A stretch of 6,586 nt of DNA, from positions 1 to 6,586 of the forward strand of contig CAZZBK010000222.1 of the NCBI GenBank assembly GCA_964652155.1, written 5' to 3'. Shown in pieces: positions 1-4,603 of the stretch (positions are counted from its first letter, which is position 1; every line of letters starts with the position of its first letter). The position numbers and the translations under genes are program-made. The DNA is from CAZZBK01 sp964652155. Lineage in GTDB: Bacteria > Planctomycetota > Planctomycetia > Pirellulales > PNKZ01. The notes beneath the pieces are model-generated. The model was not told where the DNA came from, made no database searches, and saw only the letters and a list, made by a program, of their open reading frames with translations.

Positions 1-906
1 GGCAAGAGCTTTCGCAACGAGATCACGCCGCGCAACTTCACGTTCCGCTCGCGTGAGTTCGAGCAGATGGAGATCGAGTTCTTCTGCCATCCGACAGAGT
101 CGAAAAGCTGGTACCAGTATTGGCGCGACCGTCGCTATCGCTGGTACCTTGAGTTGGGCTTGGCCGGCGAACGGCTCCGGCTGCGCGATCATGATGCCGA
201 TGAGTTGAGCCATTACTCGACCGGGACGGCCGACATTGAATACGCGTTTCCGTTTTTGCCCCCGGGCGAGTTCGGCGAGTTGGAGGGGATCGCCCATCGC
301 GGCGATTTTGACCTGCGCAGTCACATGGAAGGGAAGCTCGACCCCAAGACGCGACCGTTGCAGGTCGAACTCGGCGCGGACGGCAAGCCCAAGTATCGCG
401 GCAGCGGCAAGGACCTGTCGTACTTCAACGATCAGACGCGTGAACGGTACATCCCGCACGTCATCGAGCCCTCGGCCGGCGCCGACCGCGCCACGCTCGC
501 GTTCCTCTGCGAAGCGTATCAGGAGGACAAGGTCCCCGACGAGAACGGTAATCCGCGCGAGCGGGTGTTCCTCAAGCTGCATCCGCGCATTGCCCCGATC
601 AAGGCGGCCATCTTCCCGCTGGTCAAAAAGGACGGCATGCCCGAGAAGGCCCAGGCGTTGTATCGCGAGTTGAAGCAAAACTTCAACGTGTTCTACGACG
701 AGAAAGGGGCGATCGGCCGCCGCTACGCGCGACAGGACGAGGTCGGTACGCCGTACTGCATTACGATCGACGGCGAGACTATGAAGAACGACCTCGTGAC
801 GATCCGCGACCGCGACACACTCAAGCAACAGAGCGTGCCGATCGGCGAGTGCGTGGCGCTGCTCAGTAAGTTACTGCAACCAAAAGTGATAAATGATAAG
901 TGCTAA
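1..906 (+). CDS. glyQS: Glycyl-tRNA synthetase, dimeric (alpha2) type, 3' part only
   Basis: Cytoplasmic enzyme that charges tRNA-Gly with glycine using ATP. The 5' end lies outside the window; 301 residues are visible. They begin inside class II motif 2 (GKSFRNEITPRNFTFRSREF, visible residues 1-20). Motif 3 follows (PHVIEPSAGADR, about 152-163). The C-terminal anticodon-binding domain runs from about residue 189 (LKLHPRIAPIKAA) to about 290 and contains the typical block IGRRYARQDEVGTPYCITID. These blocks are characteristic of the single-chain alpha2 GlyRS (also named glyS), not of the split alpha/beta enzyme. The internal Met at 67 is not a start, because the conserved motif runs through it. 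The last residues (KVINDKC) and the stop codon are encoded by a 7-bp tandem repeat array, so the native tail may have been replaced or extended by the repeat. Confidence 0.95.
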   Translation, partial: GKSFRNEITPRNFTFRSREFEQMEIEFFCHPTESKSWYQYWRDRRYRWYLELGLAGERLRLRDHDADELSHYSTGTADIEYAFPFLPPGEFGELEGIAHRGDFDLRSHMEGKLDPKTRPLQVELGADGKPKYRGSGKDLSYFNDQTRERYIPHVIEPSAGADRATLAFLCEAYQEDKVPDENGNPRERVFLKLHPRIAPIKAAIFPLVKKDGMPEKAQALYRELKQNFNVFYDEKGAIGRRYARQDEVGTPYCITIDGETMKNDLVTIRDRDTLKQQSVPIGECVALLSKLLQPKVINDKC

Positions 907-974
907 GTGCTAAATGAGGAGCAGGTTGTTTTCTTCTTCCATTTATCACTTATCACTCCGCACTTAGCATTTCT
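882..974. repeat. Inverted pair of 7-bp repeat arrays between glyQS and the isomerase gene
   Basis: Left array 882-916 consists of five 7-bp units ending in TG (AAAAGTG, ATAAATG, ATAAGTG, CTAAGTG, CTAAATG). Right array 940-974 has five units beginning with CA (CATTTAT, CACTTAT, CACTCCG, CACTTAG, CATTTCT). The right units are largely reverse complements of the left ones. Transcribed, arms 884-916 and 940-972 can pair at about 26 of 33 positions around a 23-nt loop. The glyQS stop (904-906) lies in the left arm and the isomerase start (979) follows the right arm by four bases. There is no U-tract after the stem, so it is not a textbook terminator. The role is unknown; it might protect a 3' end, influence initiation, or be spacer DNA grown by slippage. 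Confidence 0.85.
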
Positions 975-978
975 CCCT

Positions 979-1800
979 ATGATTCCCACCCTGGCCCAGG
1001 TTTGTTCGCTGCACGCGCCTTTTGAGAAGGACGTGGAAGAGTACGCGGCCGGTGCGTGTCGCTCGCTGGAGGTGTGGCTCGGCAAGCTGGAGACTTACCT
1101 GGAATCGCACACGGTTGACGATGTGCGGCAGTTGCTCGCCGAGCACGAGATGAGCGTGAGGGTGGCCAGTTTTCAGGGAGGATTGTTGACCAGTCAGGGT
1201 GATGCCCGACGGGAACATTGGAGTCATTTCGAGCGTCGACTCTCGCTTCTTCAGTCGCTTGGCGTGCAAACGCTCGTCGTGGCCGGCGACTTGGTTGGGC
1301 CACTCACTCAAGAAGACATCGAGCGCGTGCAGGTCTCGCTTGCGCAGGCGGCCCAGTCGGCCGAGCGAGCGGGTGTGCGATTGGCGCTCGAGTTCCAGGC
1401 CCGCGCGTCGTTGGCGAACAACGTGCCGTCGGCCGCGGCGCTCGTGGCGCAGGTTGGCTCAGCGGCGCTGGGGTTGTGTCTCGACGTGTTCCACTACTAC
1501 ACCGGTCCCAGCAAGTTCGAGGACCTCGCGTATCTGTCGAGCGAAAATTTGTTTCATGTGCAGTTGTGCGACCTGCTGGGCGTGCCGCGCGAGATGGCGA
1601 GCGACGCTGATCGCATCTTGCCGGGGGATGGCGACTTTCAACTTGAGCCGATCGTCGATTTTCTCAAACAGATCGAGTATCGCGGCGCGGTCAGCCTCGA
1701 ATTGATGAACCCGCAGATTTGGCGAGTCAGTCCGCGGAGCTTTGGCGAGGTGGCGATGACCGCGTTGCGCAAGCTACTCGGGCAGGCCAGCATGGGTTGA
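979..1800 (+). CDS. Sugar phosphate isomerase/epimerase (xylose isomerase-like TIM barrel)
   Basis: A 273-residue cytoplasmic TIM-barrel protein of the AP endonuclease 2 / IolE-IolI-hydroxypyruvate isomerase superfamily, which isomerises or epimerises sugars and keto-acids with a divalent metal. Likely metal and catalytic residues are Glu138 (LALEFQA), Asp169 with His172 (LCLDVFHYY), His193/Gln195 (FHVQLCD) and Glu241 (SLELMN). The loop PGDGDF (215-220) is a common mark of the family. A Gln in the third ligand position recalls hydroxypyruvate isomerase; most relatives have His. The start at ATG 979 is preferred because an in-frame GTG at 907 would add 24 residues translated only from the repeat array. 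No Shine-Dalgarno site is visible; the start directly follows pyrimidine-rich heptamers. The substrate cannot be told from sequence. A link to the sugar pathway of the nearby microcompartment is possible but unproven. Confidence 0.85.
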   Translation: MIPTLAQVCSLHAPFEKDVEEYAAGACRSLEVWLGKLETYLESHTVDDVRQLLAEHEMSVRVASFQGGLLTSQGDARREHWSHFERRLSLLQSLGVQTLVVAGDLVGPLTQEDIERVQVSLAQAAQSAERAGVRLALEFQARASLANNVPSAAALVAQVGSAALGLCLDVFHYYTGPSKFEDLAYLSSENLFHVQLCDLLGVPREMASDADRILPGDGDFQLEPIVDFLKQIEYRGAVSLELMNPQIWRVSPRSFGEVAMTALRKLLGQASMG

Positions 1801-2274
1801 GCCGCGCAGGCGATAACCGATGGCCCGATAGAATTGCAGCGCCGCTCCCCAGGCCATGTGGGTCTCGAGCACGATGTCGCACTCGCCGCGCTGCCAGCAG
1901 GTGCGTTCCAGCGCGTTGAGCAACACGGACGCGATGCCGCGGCGACGGTAGCGTGGATGGACCATCAACCAATGCACGGCGGGGCGTGCTGTCCCGCGCT
2001 CGGAGAGGGTCACCGAACCGACGAGTTGTTCGCCATCGCAGACGAACCACATCCGCTCGGGCGACCACCAGGGCTTGTCGAGAAACTCGCGCTGGAAGTC
2101 GACAGCGGACCAGAGGCTGAGGGACAATTTTTCGCGCGCGAAGGCGAGTTGCCGCAGTTGGAGCCACGCGGCAATGTCGGCCTCGCCCGAGTAGTGACGC
2201 AGCGTAAAAGCCGTGACCGCGCCAGGGGGTGGCTCGGCGTCGAGGTGCTTGCAGAGTTGGACAACAGCAGCCAT
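1774..2274 (-). CDS. GNAT family N-acetyltransferase
   Basis: A 166-residue protein of the GCN5-related N-acetyltransferase fold, transferring an acyl group from acyl-CoA to an amine; the substrate is unknown. The acetyl-CoA-binding motif A is seen as VHPRYRRRGIASVLLNALE (residues 105-123), with the R-x-x-G-x-A pyrophosphate loop at 110-115. The C-terminal motif AALQFYRAIGYRLRG (144-158) is the usual GNAT beta-alpha element ending in a GY turn. The segment WFVCDGEQLVGSVTL (76-90) is the preceding pair of beta strands. The start at 2274 (ATG on the minus strand) gives a normal length for the family. No clear ribosome binding site is visible. It is convergent with the isomerase gene and overlaps its last 27 bp, leaving no room for a separate terminator. 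It points away from the microcompartment operon and its role there is probably nil. Confidence 0.82.
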   Translation of the reverse strand: MAAVVQLCKHLDAEPPPGAVTAFTLRHYSGEADIAAWLQLRQLAFAREKLSLSLWSAVDFQREFLDKPWWSPERMWFVCDGEQLVGSVTLSERGTARPAVHWLMVHPRYRRRGIASVLLNALERTCWQRGECDIVLETHMAWGAALQFYRAIGYRLRGSTHAGLPE

Positions 2275-2344
2275 AGGGGCCTGATTGTCCCAAGTGGACC
2301 GGTTCGTCCCAAGCCCTATTGCTAGCAGGCTCGCCGGCTAGGTT

Positions 2345-2358
2345 GATAGATTTCTATC
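2345..2358. promoter_or_regulatory. GATAGA-TT-TCTATC palindrome, possible operator
   Basis: Perfect inverted repeat with 6-bp arms and a 2-bp spacer at the left edge of the AT-rich intergenic stretch. It could be a binding site for a dimeric regulator acting on either divergent gene. Only one copy was seen in the window, so the assignment is a guess. Confidence 0.3.
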
Positions 2359-2367
2359 ACGCCGAGG

Positions 2368-2400
2368 TCGATCAAAAATCGGTCAAATATCGATATATCA
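2368..2400 (+). repeat. Three direct repeats of an 11-bp unit
   Basis: The units are TCGATCAAAAA, TCGGTCAAATA and TCGATATATCA, exactly abutting, each sharing TCG and an A/T-rich second half. An 11-bp period is close to one turn of B-DNA, so the A/T segments would lie on one face of the helix. This would suit intrinsic bending upstream of the promoter at 2478, or side-by-side binding of a regulator. The function is inferred only. Confidence 0.4.
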
Positions 2401-2413
2401 CCGTAAGTTGGCG

Positions 2414-2429
2414 GCAAGTAACGACTTGC
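2414..2429. promoter_or_regulatory. GCAAGT-AACG-ACTTGC inverted repeat, possible operator
   Basis: Perfect 6-bp arms around a 4-bp centre, about 50 bp upstream of the predicted -35 element at 2478. The position suits an activator or repressor site for the deoR-BMC operon. The partner protein is unknown. Confidence 0.3.
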
Positions 2430-2477
2430 GGACGGGGTGTAAATGGAAGATTTATTTCAAATCGTGGACGATAATGC

Positions 2478-2506
2478 TTGATATCAGTCACGGTGTGTGG
2501 AATAAT
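2478..2506 (+). promoter_or_regulatory. Predicted sigma70-like promoter of the deoR-BMC operon
   Basis: TTGATA (2478-2483) and AATAAT (2501-2506) each match the sigma70 consensus at five of six positions and are separated by the optimal 17 bp. Transcription would start near 2513, giving a leader of about 200 nt before the deoR ATG at 2717. The -35 box overlaps an 8-bp palindrome TGATATCA (2479-2486), a possible repressor contact. There is no experimental support. Confidence 0.55.
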
Positions 2507-2520
2507 TTGGGAGTAACGAT

Positions 2521-2542
2521 TCACACGGTCGCCATTGTGTGA
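2521..2542. promoter_or_regulatory. TCACAC-N10-GTGTGA inverted repeat, possible operator
   Basis: Six-base arms 2521-2526 and 2537-2542 lie just downstream of the predicted transcription start. The left arm is part of TCACACGGT, which occurs again at 2691-2699 just before the deoR start codon. An autoregulating DeoR-family repressor could use these sites, but the link is an inference from position alone. Confidence 0.35.
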
Positions 2543-2555
2543 GCGTCACTGTTAT

Positions 2556-2651
2556 GGGTGGCTGGCGTTTTGCAGAGCAAAACCCGGCTCACTTCGAGGC
2601 GGTGTCGAGCGTCACTCGCCGGGTTTTGCTTACGCAAAACGCCAGCCACCC
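2556..2651. repeat. 96-bp nested inverted repeat in the deoR leader
   Basis: The outer arms are a perfect 18-bp inverted repeat (GGGTGGCTGGCGTTTTGC at 2556-2573 and its complement at 2634-2651). Inside lies a second perfect 13-bp pair (AGCAAAACCCGGC at 2576-2588 and its complement at 2618-2630). The two stems are separated by a small internal loop and close on a 29-nt loop. The heptamer GCAAAAC or its complement occurs four times, so each half can also fold alone: GTTTTGC-AGA-GCAAAAC (2567-2583) and GTTTTGC-TTAC-GCAAAAC (2623-2640). No U-run follows, so it is not a standard terminator. It could be a dispersed palindromic element of the REP or MITE kind, or an RNA structure controlling the operon leader. 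Confidence 0.85.
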
Positions 2652-2716
2652 GTTCGACTCCAGCCGATTCCCCACGAACTTTTGAGCCGCTCACACGGTT
2701 GGTTTCCGTACTCGCC

Positions 2717-3505
2717 ATGCTTGCCGAAGAACGTCGCTCTCGCGTGCTGGAGATGGTTCGAGCCAAGGGCTTTGCCGCCCTGCCGGACTTGGCCAGCGAA
2801 TTGCGCGTCAGCGAGTCGACGATCCGCCGCGACCTCGATCACCTCGAAGCATTGGGCGAAGCGCGACGCACGCACGGCGGCGTATTTTACACGGGCACCT
2901 CGCCGCAGTTGCCCCACTTTGAAGAGCGCGAACCGGCCCATTGGGATAAAAAGCGTGCCATTGCCGCGGCGGCGGTCCGGTTGATTCAGGATCACGACAC
3001 GGTGCTGCTCGACGGCGGCTCGACGACGTATGAGGTGGCGCGGTTGCTGGTCGGTCGGCCTTTGCAGGTTGTGACGAATTCGCTGCCTGTGGCGAATTTG
3101 TTCGCCAGTAGCAGTAATACCGATTTGGTCGTGCTCGGCGGCTATGTCTATCCACGCACCGGCGTCTCGTTGGGCCCCTACGCCAACCAAATGCTCAAAT
3201 CGATGAGTGTCCGACGGACGGTCTTGAGCGTCGCGGCGATAAATGACCGCGGCTGCTACAACAGCAACCTATTGTTGGTGGAGACCGAGCAGGCCATGTT
3301 GCACTCGGCCGAGGAGGTGATCGTGGTGGCCGACAGCACCAAATTTGGTCACCAAAGCCTGGCCCAGATGTGCCCGCTCGAGGAGATCGACCACTTGGTG
3401 GTCGACGACGCCTTGCCGATGGAGTGGCGTAGCAAGATCGACCAAGCCCGAGTCACCCTCCACCTTGCCCCCCTCGCCCCGCGTCCTGCATCCAACCAAC
3501 CATGA
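2717..3505 (+). CDS. DeoR family transcriptional regulator of the microcompartment operon
   Basis: A 262-residue DNA-binding regulator of the DeoR/GlpR family. The N-terminal winged helix-turn-helix covers residues 1-57; the recognition region LPDLASELRVSESTIRRDLDHLEALGEARRTHGG (22-55) is typical. The C-terminal sugar-phosphate-sensing DeoRC domain covers about 75-235, with LDGGSTT (98-104), VTNS (119-122), GG (141-142) and ADSTKFG (205-211). Such regulators usually repress sugar-use operons and release DNA on binding a phosphorylated sugar; here the effector might be a fucose- or rhamnose-pathway phosphate, which is inference. The ATG at 2717 is preferred because family members begin a few residues before the first helix. 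An in-frame GTG at 2558 would add 53 unlikely residues. The stop overlaps the pduL start (ATGA). The Pro/Ala-rich tail after about residue 245 is encoded by a 7-bp repeat tract. Confidence 0.92.
   Translation: MLAEERRSRVLEMVRAKGFAALPDLASELRVSESTIRRDLDHLEALGEARRTHGGVFYTGTSPQLPHFEEREPAHWDKKRAIAAAAVRLIQDHDTVLLDGGSTTYEVARLLVGRPLQVVTNSLPVANLFASSSNTDLVVLGGYVYPRTGVSLGPYANQMLKSMSVRRTVLSVAAINDRGCYNSNLLLVETEQAMLHSAEEVIVVADSTKFGHQSLAQMCPLEEIDHLVVDDALPMEWRSKIDQARVTLHLAPLAPRPASNQP
3454..3501 (+). repeat. Pyrimidine-rich 7-bp repeat tract across the deoR/pduL junction
   Basis: Six abutting 7-bp units all begin with C: CACCCTC, CACCTTG, CCCCCCT, CGCCCCG, CGTCCTG, CATCCAA. CCAACC then leads straight to the pduL ATG at 3502. 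The tract is translated in the deoR frame as its C-terminal tail and also occupies the place where a pduL Shine-Dalgarno site would be; none is present. It resembles the tracts before 979 and 6213. Confidence 0.65.
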
Positions 3506-4170
3506 GCACAGCCACGTTCGATCGAGCCACGATCGAGAAAATCGTCCGCGAGATTGTCTTCGCGCGTCTGCCCGGCGCCACGGCACCGCTTGGCGAGCCG
3601 AATCTGGTCGTGAGCGTGTCGGCACGGCACGTTCACCTGACCGACGAGCACGTTGAGACGCTGTTTGGCAAGGGTCACAAGCTGACGCCGATGAAAGACC
3701 TGTACCAGGACGGCTTCTTCGCGGCTGAAGAGACCGTGATGGTCGTGGGCCCGAACAAGCGGCGCATGTTGCCGACGGTGCGCGTGCTTGGTCCGACGCG
3801 TCCGGCCAGCCAGGTTGAATTGGCGTTTACCGACAGCATCAGCCTGGGGCTCGACTTACCGGTTCGGGCCAGCGGCAAGATCAGCGGCACGCCCGGCTGC
3901 ATCCTCGTCGGCCCGCAGGGGGTTGTCGAGTTGAAAGAAGGTGTGATTCGCGCCGAGCGGCACGTCCACATGAACCATCAGGACGCCGCGTACTACGGTG
4001 TCAAGAATGGCGATCGCATGCAGCTTCGCATTGAGTCGGACTGCGCGATCGTGTTTGAAAATTTGCTCGTTCGGGCCGACGCGACCAGCAAGCTGGAAGT
4101 GCATATCGACACGGACGAAGGGAATGCCGCCAACCTCGACCGCGCCAAGCGTTGCGAGTTGATCAAGTAA
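3502..4170 (+). CDS. pduL: PduL-type phosphate acyltransferase (phosphotransacylase) of the microcompartment
   Basis: A 222-residue enzyme that converts acyl-CoA and phosphate to acyl-phosphate and CoA, recycling CoA in the lumen of the compartment. It belongs to the PduL family, unrelated to Pta. The two PduL beta-barrel domains each carry an HVH motif: SARHVHLTDEH (40-50) and RHVHMNHQDA (153-162). Likely metal ligands by comparison with the known PduL structure are His43, His45, Glu106, His154, His156 and His201 (LEVHIDTDEGNAA). Arg100 matches the phosphate-binding arginine. Residues about 5-23 (TFDRATIEKIVREIVFARL) form a likely amphipathic helix with hydrophobic residues at 11, 14, 15, 18, 19 and 23, followed by a linker, as expected for an encapsulation peptide. 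The start overlaps the deoR stop, indicating translational coupling. In PV compartments the acyl group is thought to be lactyl. Confidence 0.95.
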   Translation: MSTATFDRATIEKIVREIVFARLPGATAPLGEPNLVVSVSARHVHLTDEHVETLFGKGHKLTPMKDLYQDGFFAAEETVMVVGPNKRRMLPTVRVLGPTRPASQVELAFTDSISLGLDLPVRASGKISGTPGCILVGPQGVVELKEGVIRAERHVHMNHQDAAYYGVKNGDRMQLRIESDCAIVFENLLVRADATSKLEVHIDTDEGNAANLDRAKRCELIK

Positions 4171-4187
4171 CGGCGGTTGTGTAGTAG

Positions 4188-4220
4188 CGCGTATGTTTGT
4201 TTTTGCTTTGTTGTTTTCTT
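4188..4220 (+). other. T/G-rich leader upstream of the first BMC-H gene
   Basis: Between pduL and BMC-H1 the sequence after about 4188 is almost only T and G, with runs of T, in sharp contrast to the GC-rich genes. It carries no evident hairpin and lies directly before a good Shine-Dalgarno site. It may keep the mRNA unstructured and thereby raise translation of the abundant shell protein. A weak 7-base periodicity (TTTGTTT, TTGCTTT, GTTGTTT) suggests possible kinship with the heptamer tracts. Confidence 0.4.
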
Positions 4221-4225
4221 GGGAG
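4221..4225 (+). promoter_or_regulatory. Shine-Dalgarno site GGGAG of BMC-H1
   Basis: GGGAG lies 8 nt before the ATG at 4234. It decides this start over an in-frame ATG at 4177, whose product would begin with 19 hydrophobic residues not found in shell proteins. Confidence 0.7.
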
Positions 4226-4233
4226 TTATCACC

Positions 4234-4542
4234 ATGGCTAAGGCGTTAGAAGCGCTCGGCATGATCGAGACCAAGGGGTTTGTGACCCTGGTCGAGGCGA
4301 CCGACGCGATGATGAAGGCCGCGAACGTCACGTTCCTCGGTTGGGACAAAGTTGGCAGCGGGATGGTCACGGCGTTCGTGACGGGCGATGTGGCGGCGGT
4401 GAAGGCCGCGACCGACGCGGGAGCCGCCGCGGGTGGCCGGTTGGGCGAAGTGCTCGCCGTGCAGGTCATTCCTCGTCCGCACGAAGACCTGGGCGTTGTG
4501 TTGCCCTCGTTCGGCACGGCCAAGCGCGGCGGGGCCGAGTAG
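4234..4542 (+). CDS. BMC-H shell hexamer protein, first copy
   Basis: A 102-residue single-domain BMC shell protein that assembles into hexagonal tiles on the facets of the compartment. The full BMC fold is present: ALGMIETKGFVTLVEATDAMMKAANV (7-32), the pore-loop motif KVGSG (39-43, as KIGSG in PduA and CcmK), VTAFVTGDVAAVKAATDAGAAAGG, and the terminal strand VIPRPHEDL. Lys28 corresponds to the conserved edge lysine that orders hexamer-hexamer contacts. Compared with the second copy it has a slightly longer N-terminus and a 12-residue Gly/Pro/Lys tail. It is the first of two tandem BMC-H genes, 63 bp after pduL. Its strong ribosome binding site suggests a major shell component. Confidence 0.95.
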   Translation: MAKALEALGMIETKGFVTLVEATDAMMKAANVTFLGWDKVGSGMVTAFVTGDVAAVKAATDAGAAAGGRLGEVLAVQVIPRPHEDLGVVLPSFGTAKRGGAE

Positions 4543-4546
4543 TTCT

Positions 4547-4556
4547 CGTTGCAACG
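4547..4556. repeat. CGTTGCAACG palindrome between the BMC-H genes
   Basis: A perfect 10-bp palindrome five bases after the stop of the first BMC-H gene. It is short enough to arise by chance; a role in mRNA processing or regulator binding is possible. Confidence 0.25.
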
Positions 4557-4585
4557 ATCCCACAGCACATTTGAATTGACCACAG

Positions 4586-4590
4586 AAAGG
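4586..4590 (+). promoter_or_regulatory. Candidate ribosome binding site AAAGG of BMC-H2
   Basis: AAAGG lies 13 nt before the ATG at 4604, longer than ideal spacing. It is weaker than the site of the first BMC-H gene, hinting at a lower translation rate. Confidence 0.35.
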
Positions 4591-4603
4591 TTGAGTAACG
4601 AAC

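Larger units (their letters stand above)
2275..2716. other. 442-bp divergent intergenic region upstream of the microcompartment operon
   Basis: The spacer separates the minus-strand GNAT gene from the plus-strand deoR gene and must hold both promoters. Its middle (about 2341-2520) is clearly richer in A and T than the coding DNA around it. It contains a perfect GATAGA-TT-TCTATC palindrome, three 11-bp direct repeats, a GCAAGT/ACTTGC inverted repeat, a sigma70-like promoter for the plus strand, a TCACAC/GTGTGA inverted repeat and a long nested palindrome. Near the GNAT start an 8-bp direct repeat GTCCCAAG occurs at 2287-2294 and 2306-2313. No convincing small gene was found. An open frame in phase with deoR does extend back to a GTG at 2558, but it translates the palindrome. 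Confidence 0.75.

Noticed and set aside
67..906. Met at 67 as the start of a short separate glycyl-tRNA synthetase gene
   Set aside because: The reading frame and the conserved motif 2 continue upstream to the window edge, so this is an internal methionine.
882..974. The heptamer arrays as a CRISPR array
   Set aside because: The units are 7 bp, abut directly and have no spacers.
907..978. GTG 907 as start of the isomerase
   Set aside because: The added residues are encoded by the heptamer arrays and the loop between them; the TIM-barrel sequence begins after ATG 979.
1834..2325. Open frame on the plus strand (163 codons) opposite the GNAT gene
   Set aside because: The minus strand carries clear GNAT motifs; the plus-strand product is unlike any family I know.
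2556..2651. The palindrome as a Rho-independent terminator
   Set aside because: No U-run follows either side of the stem, and it lies upstream of the gene it would have to serve, after the predicted promoter.
2556..2651. The palindrome as an insertion sequence
   Set aside because: There is no transposase gene between the arms and no immediately flanking target duplication; only a non-autonomous element remains possible.
2558..2716. N-terminal extension of the DeoR protein from GTG 2558
   Set aside because: The 53 extra residues are just a translation of the palindrome and leader. DeoR proteins begin right before the helix-turn-helix, as from ATG 2717.
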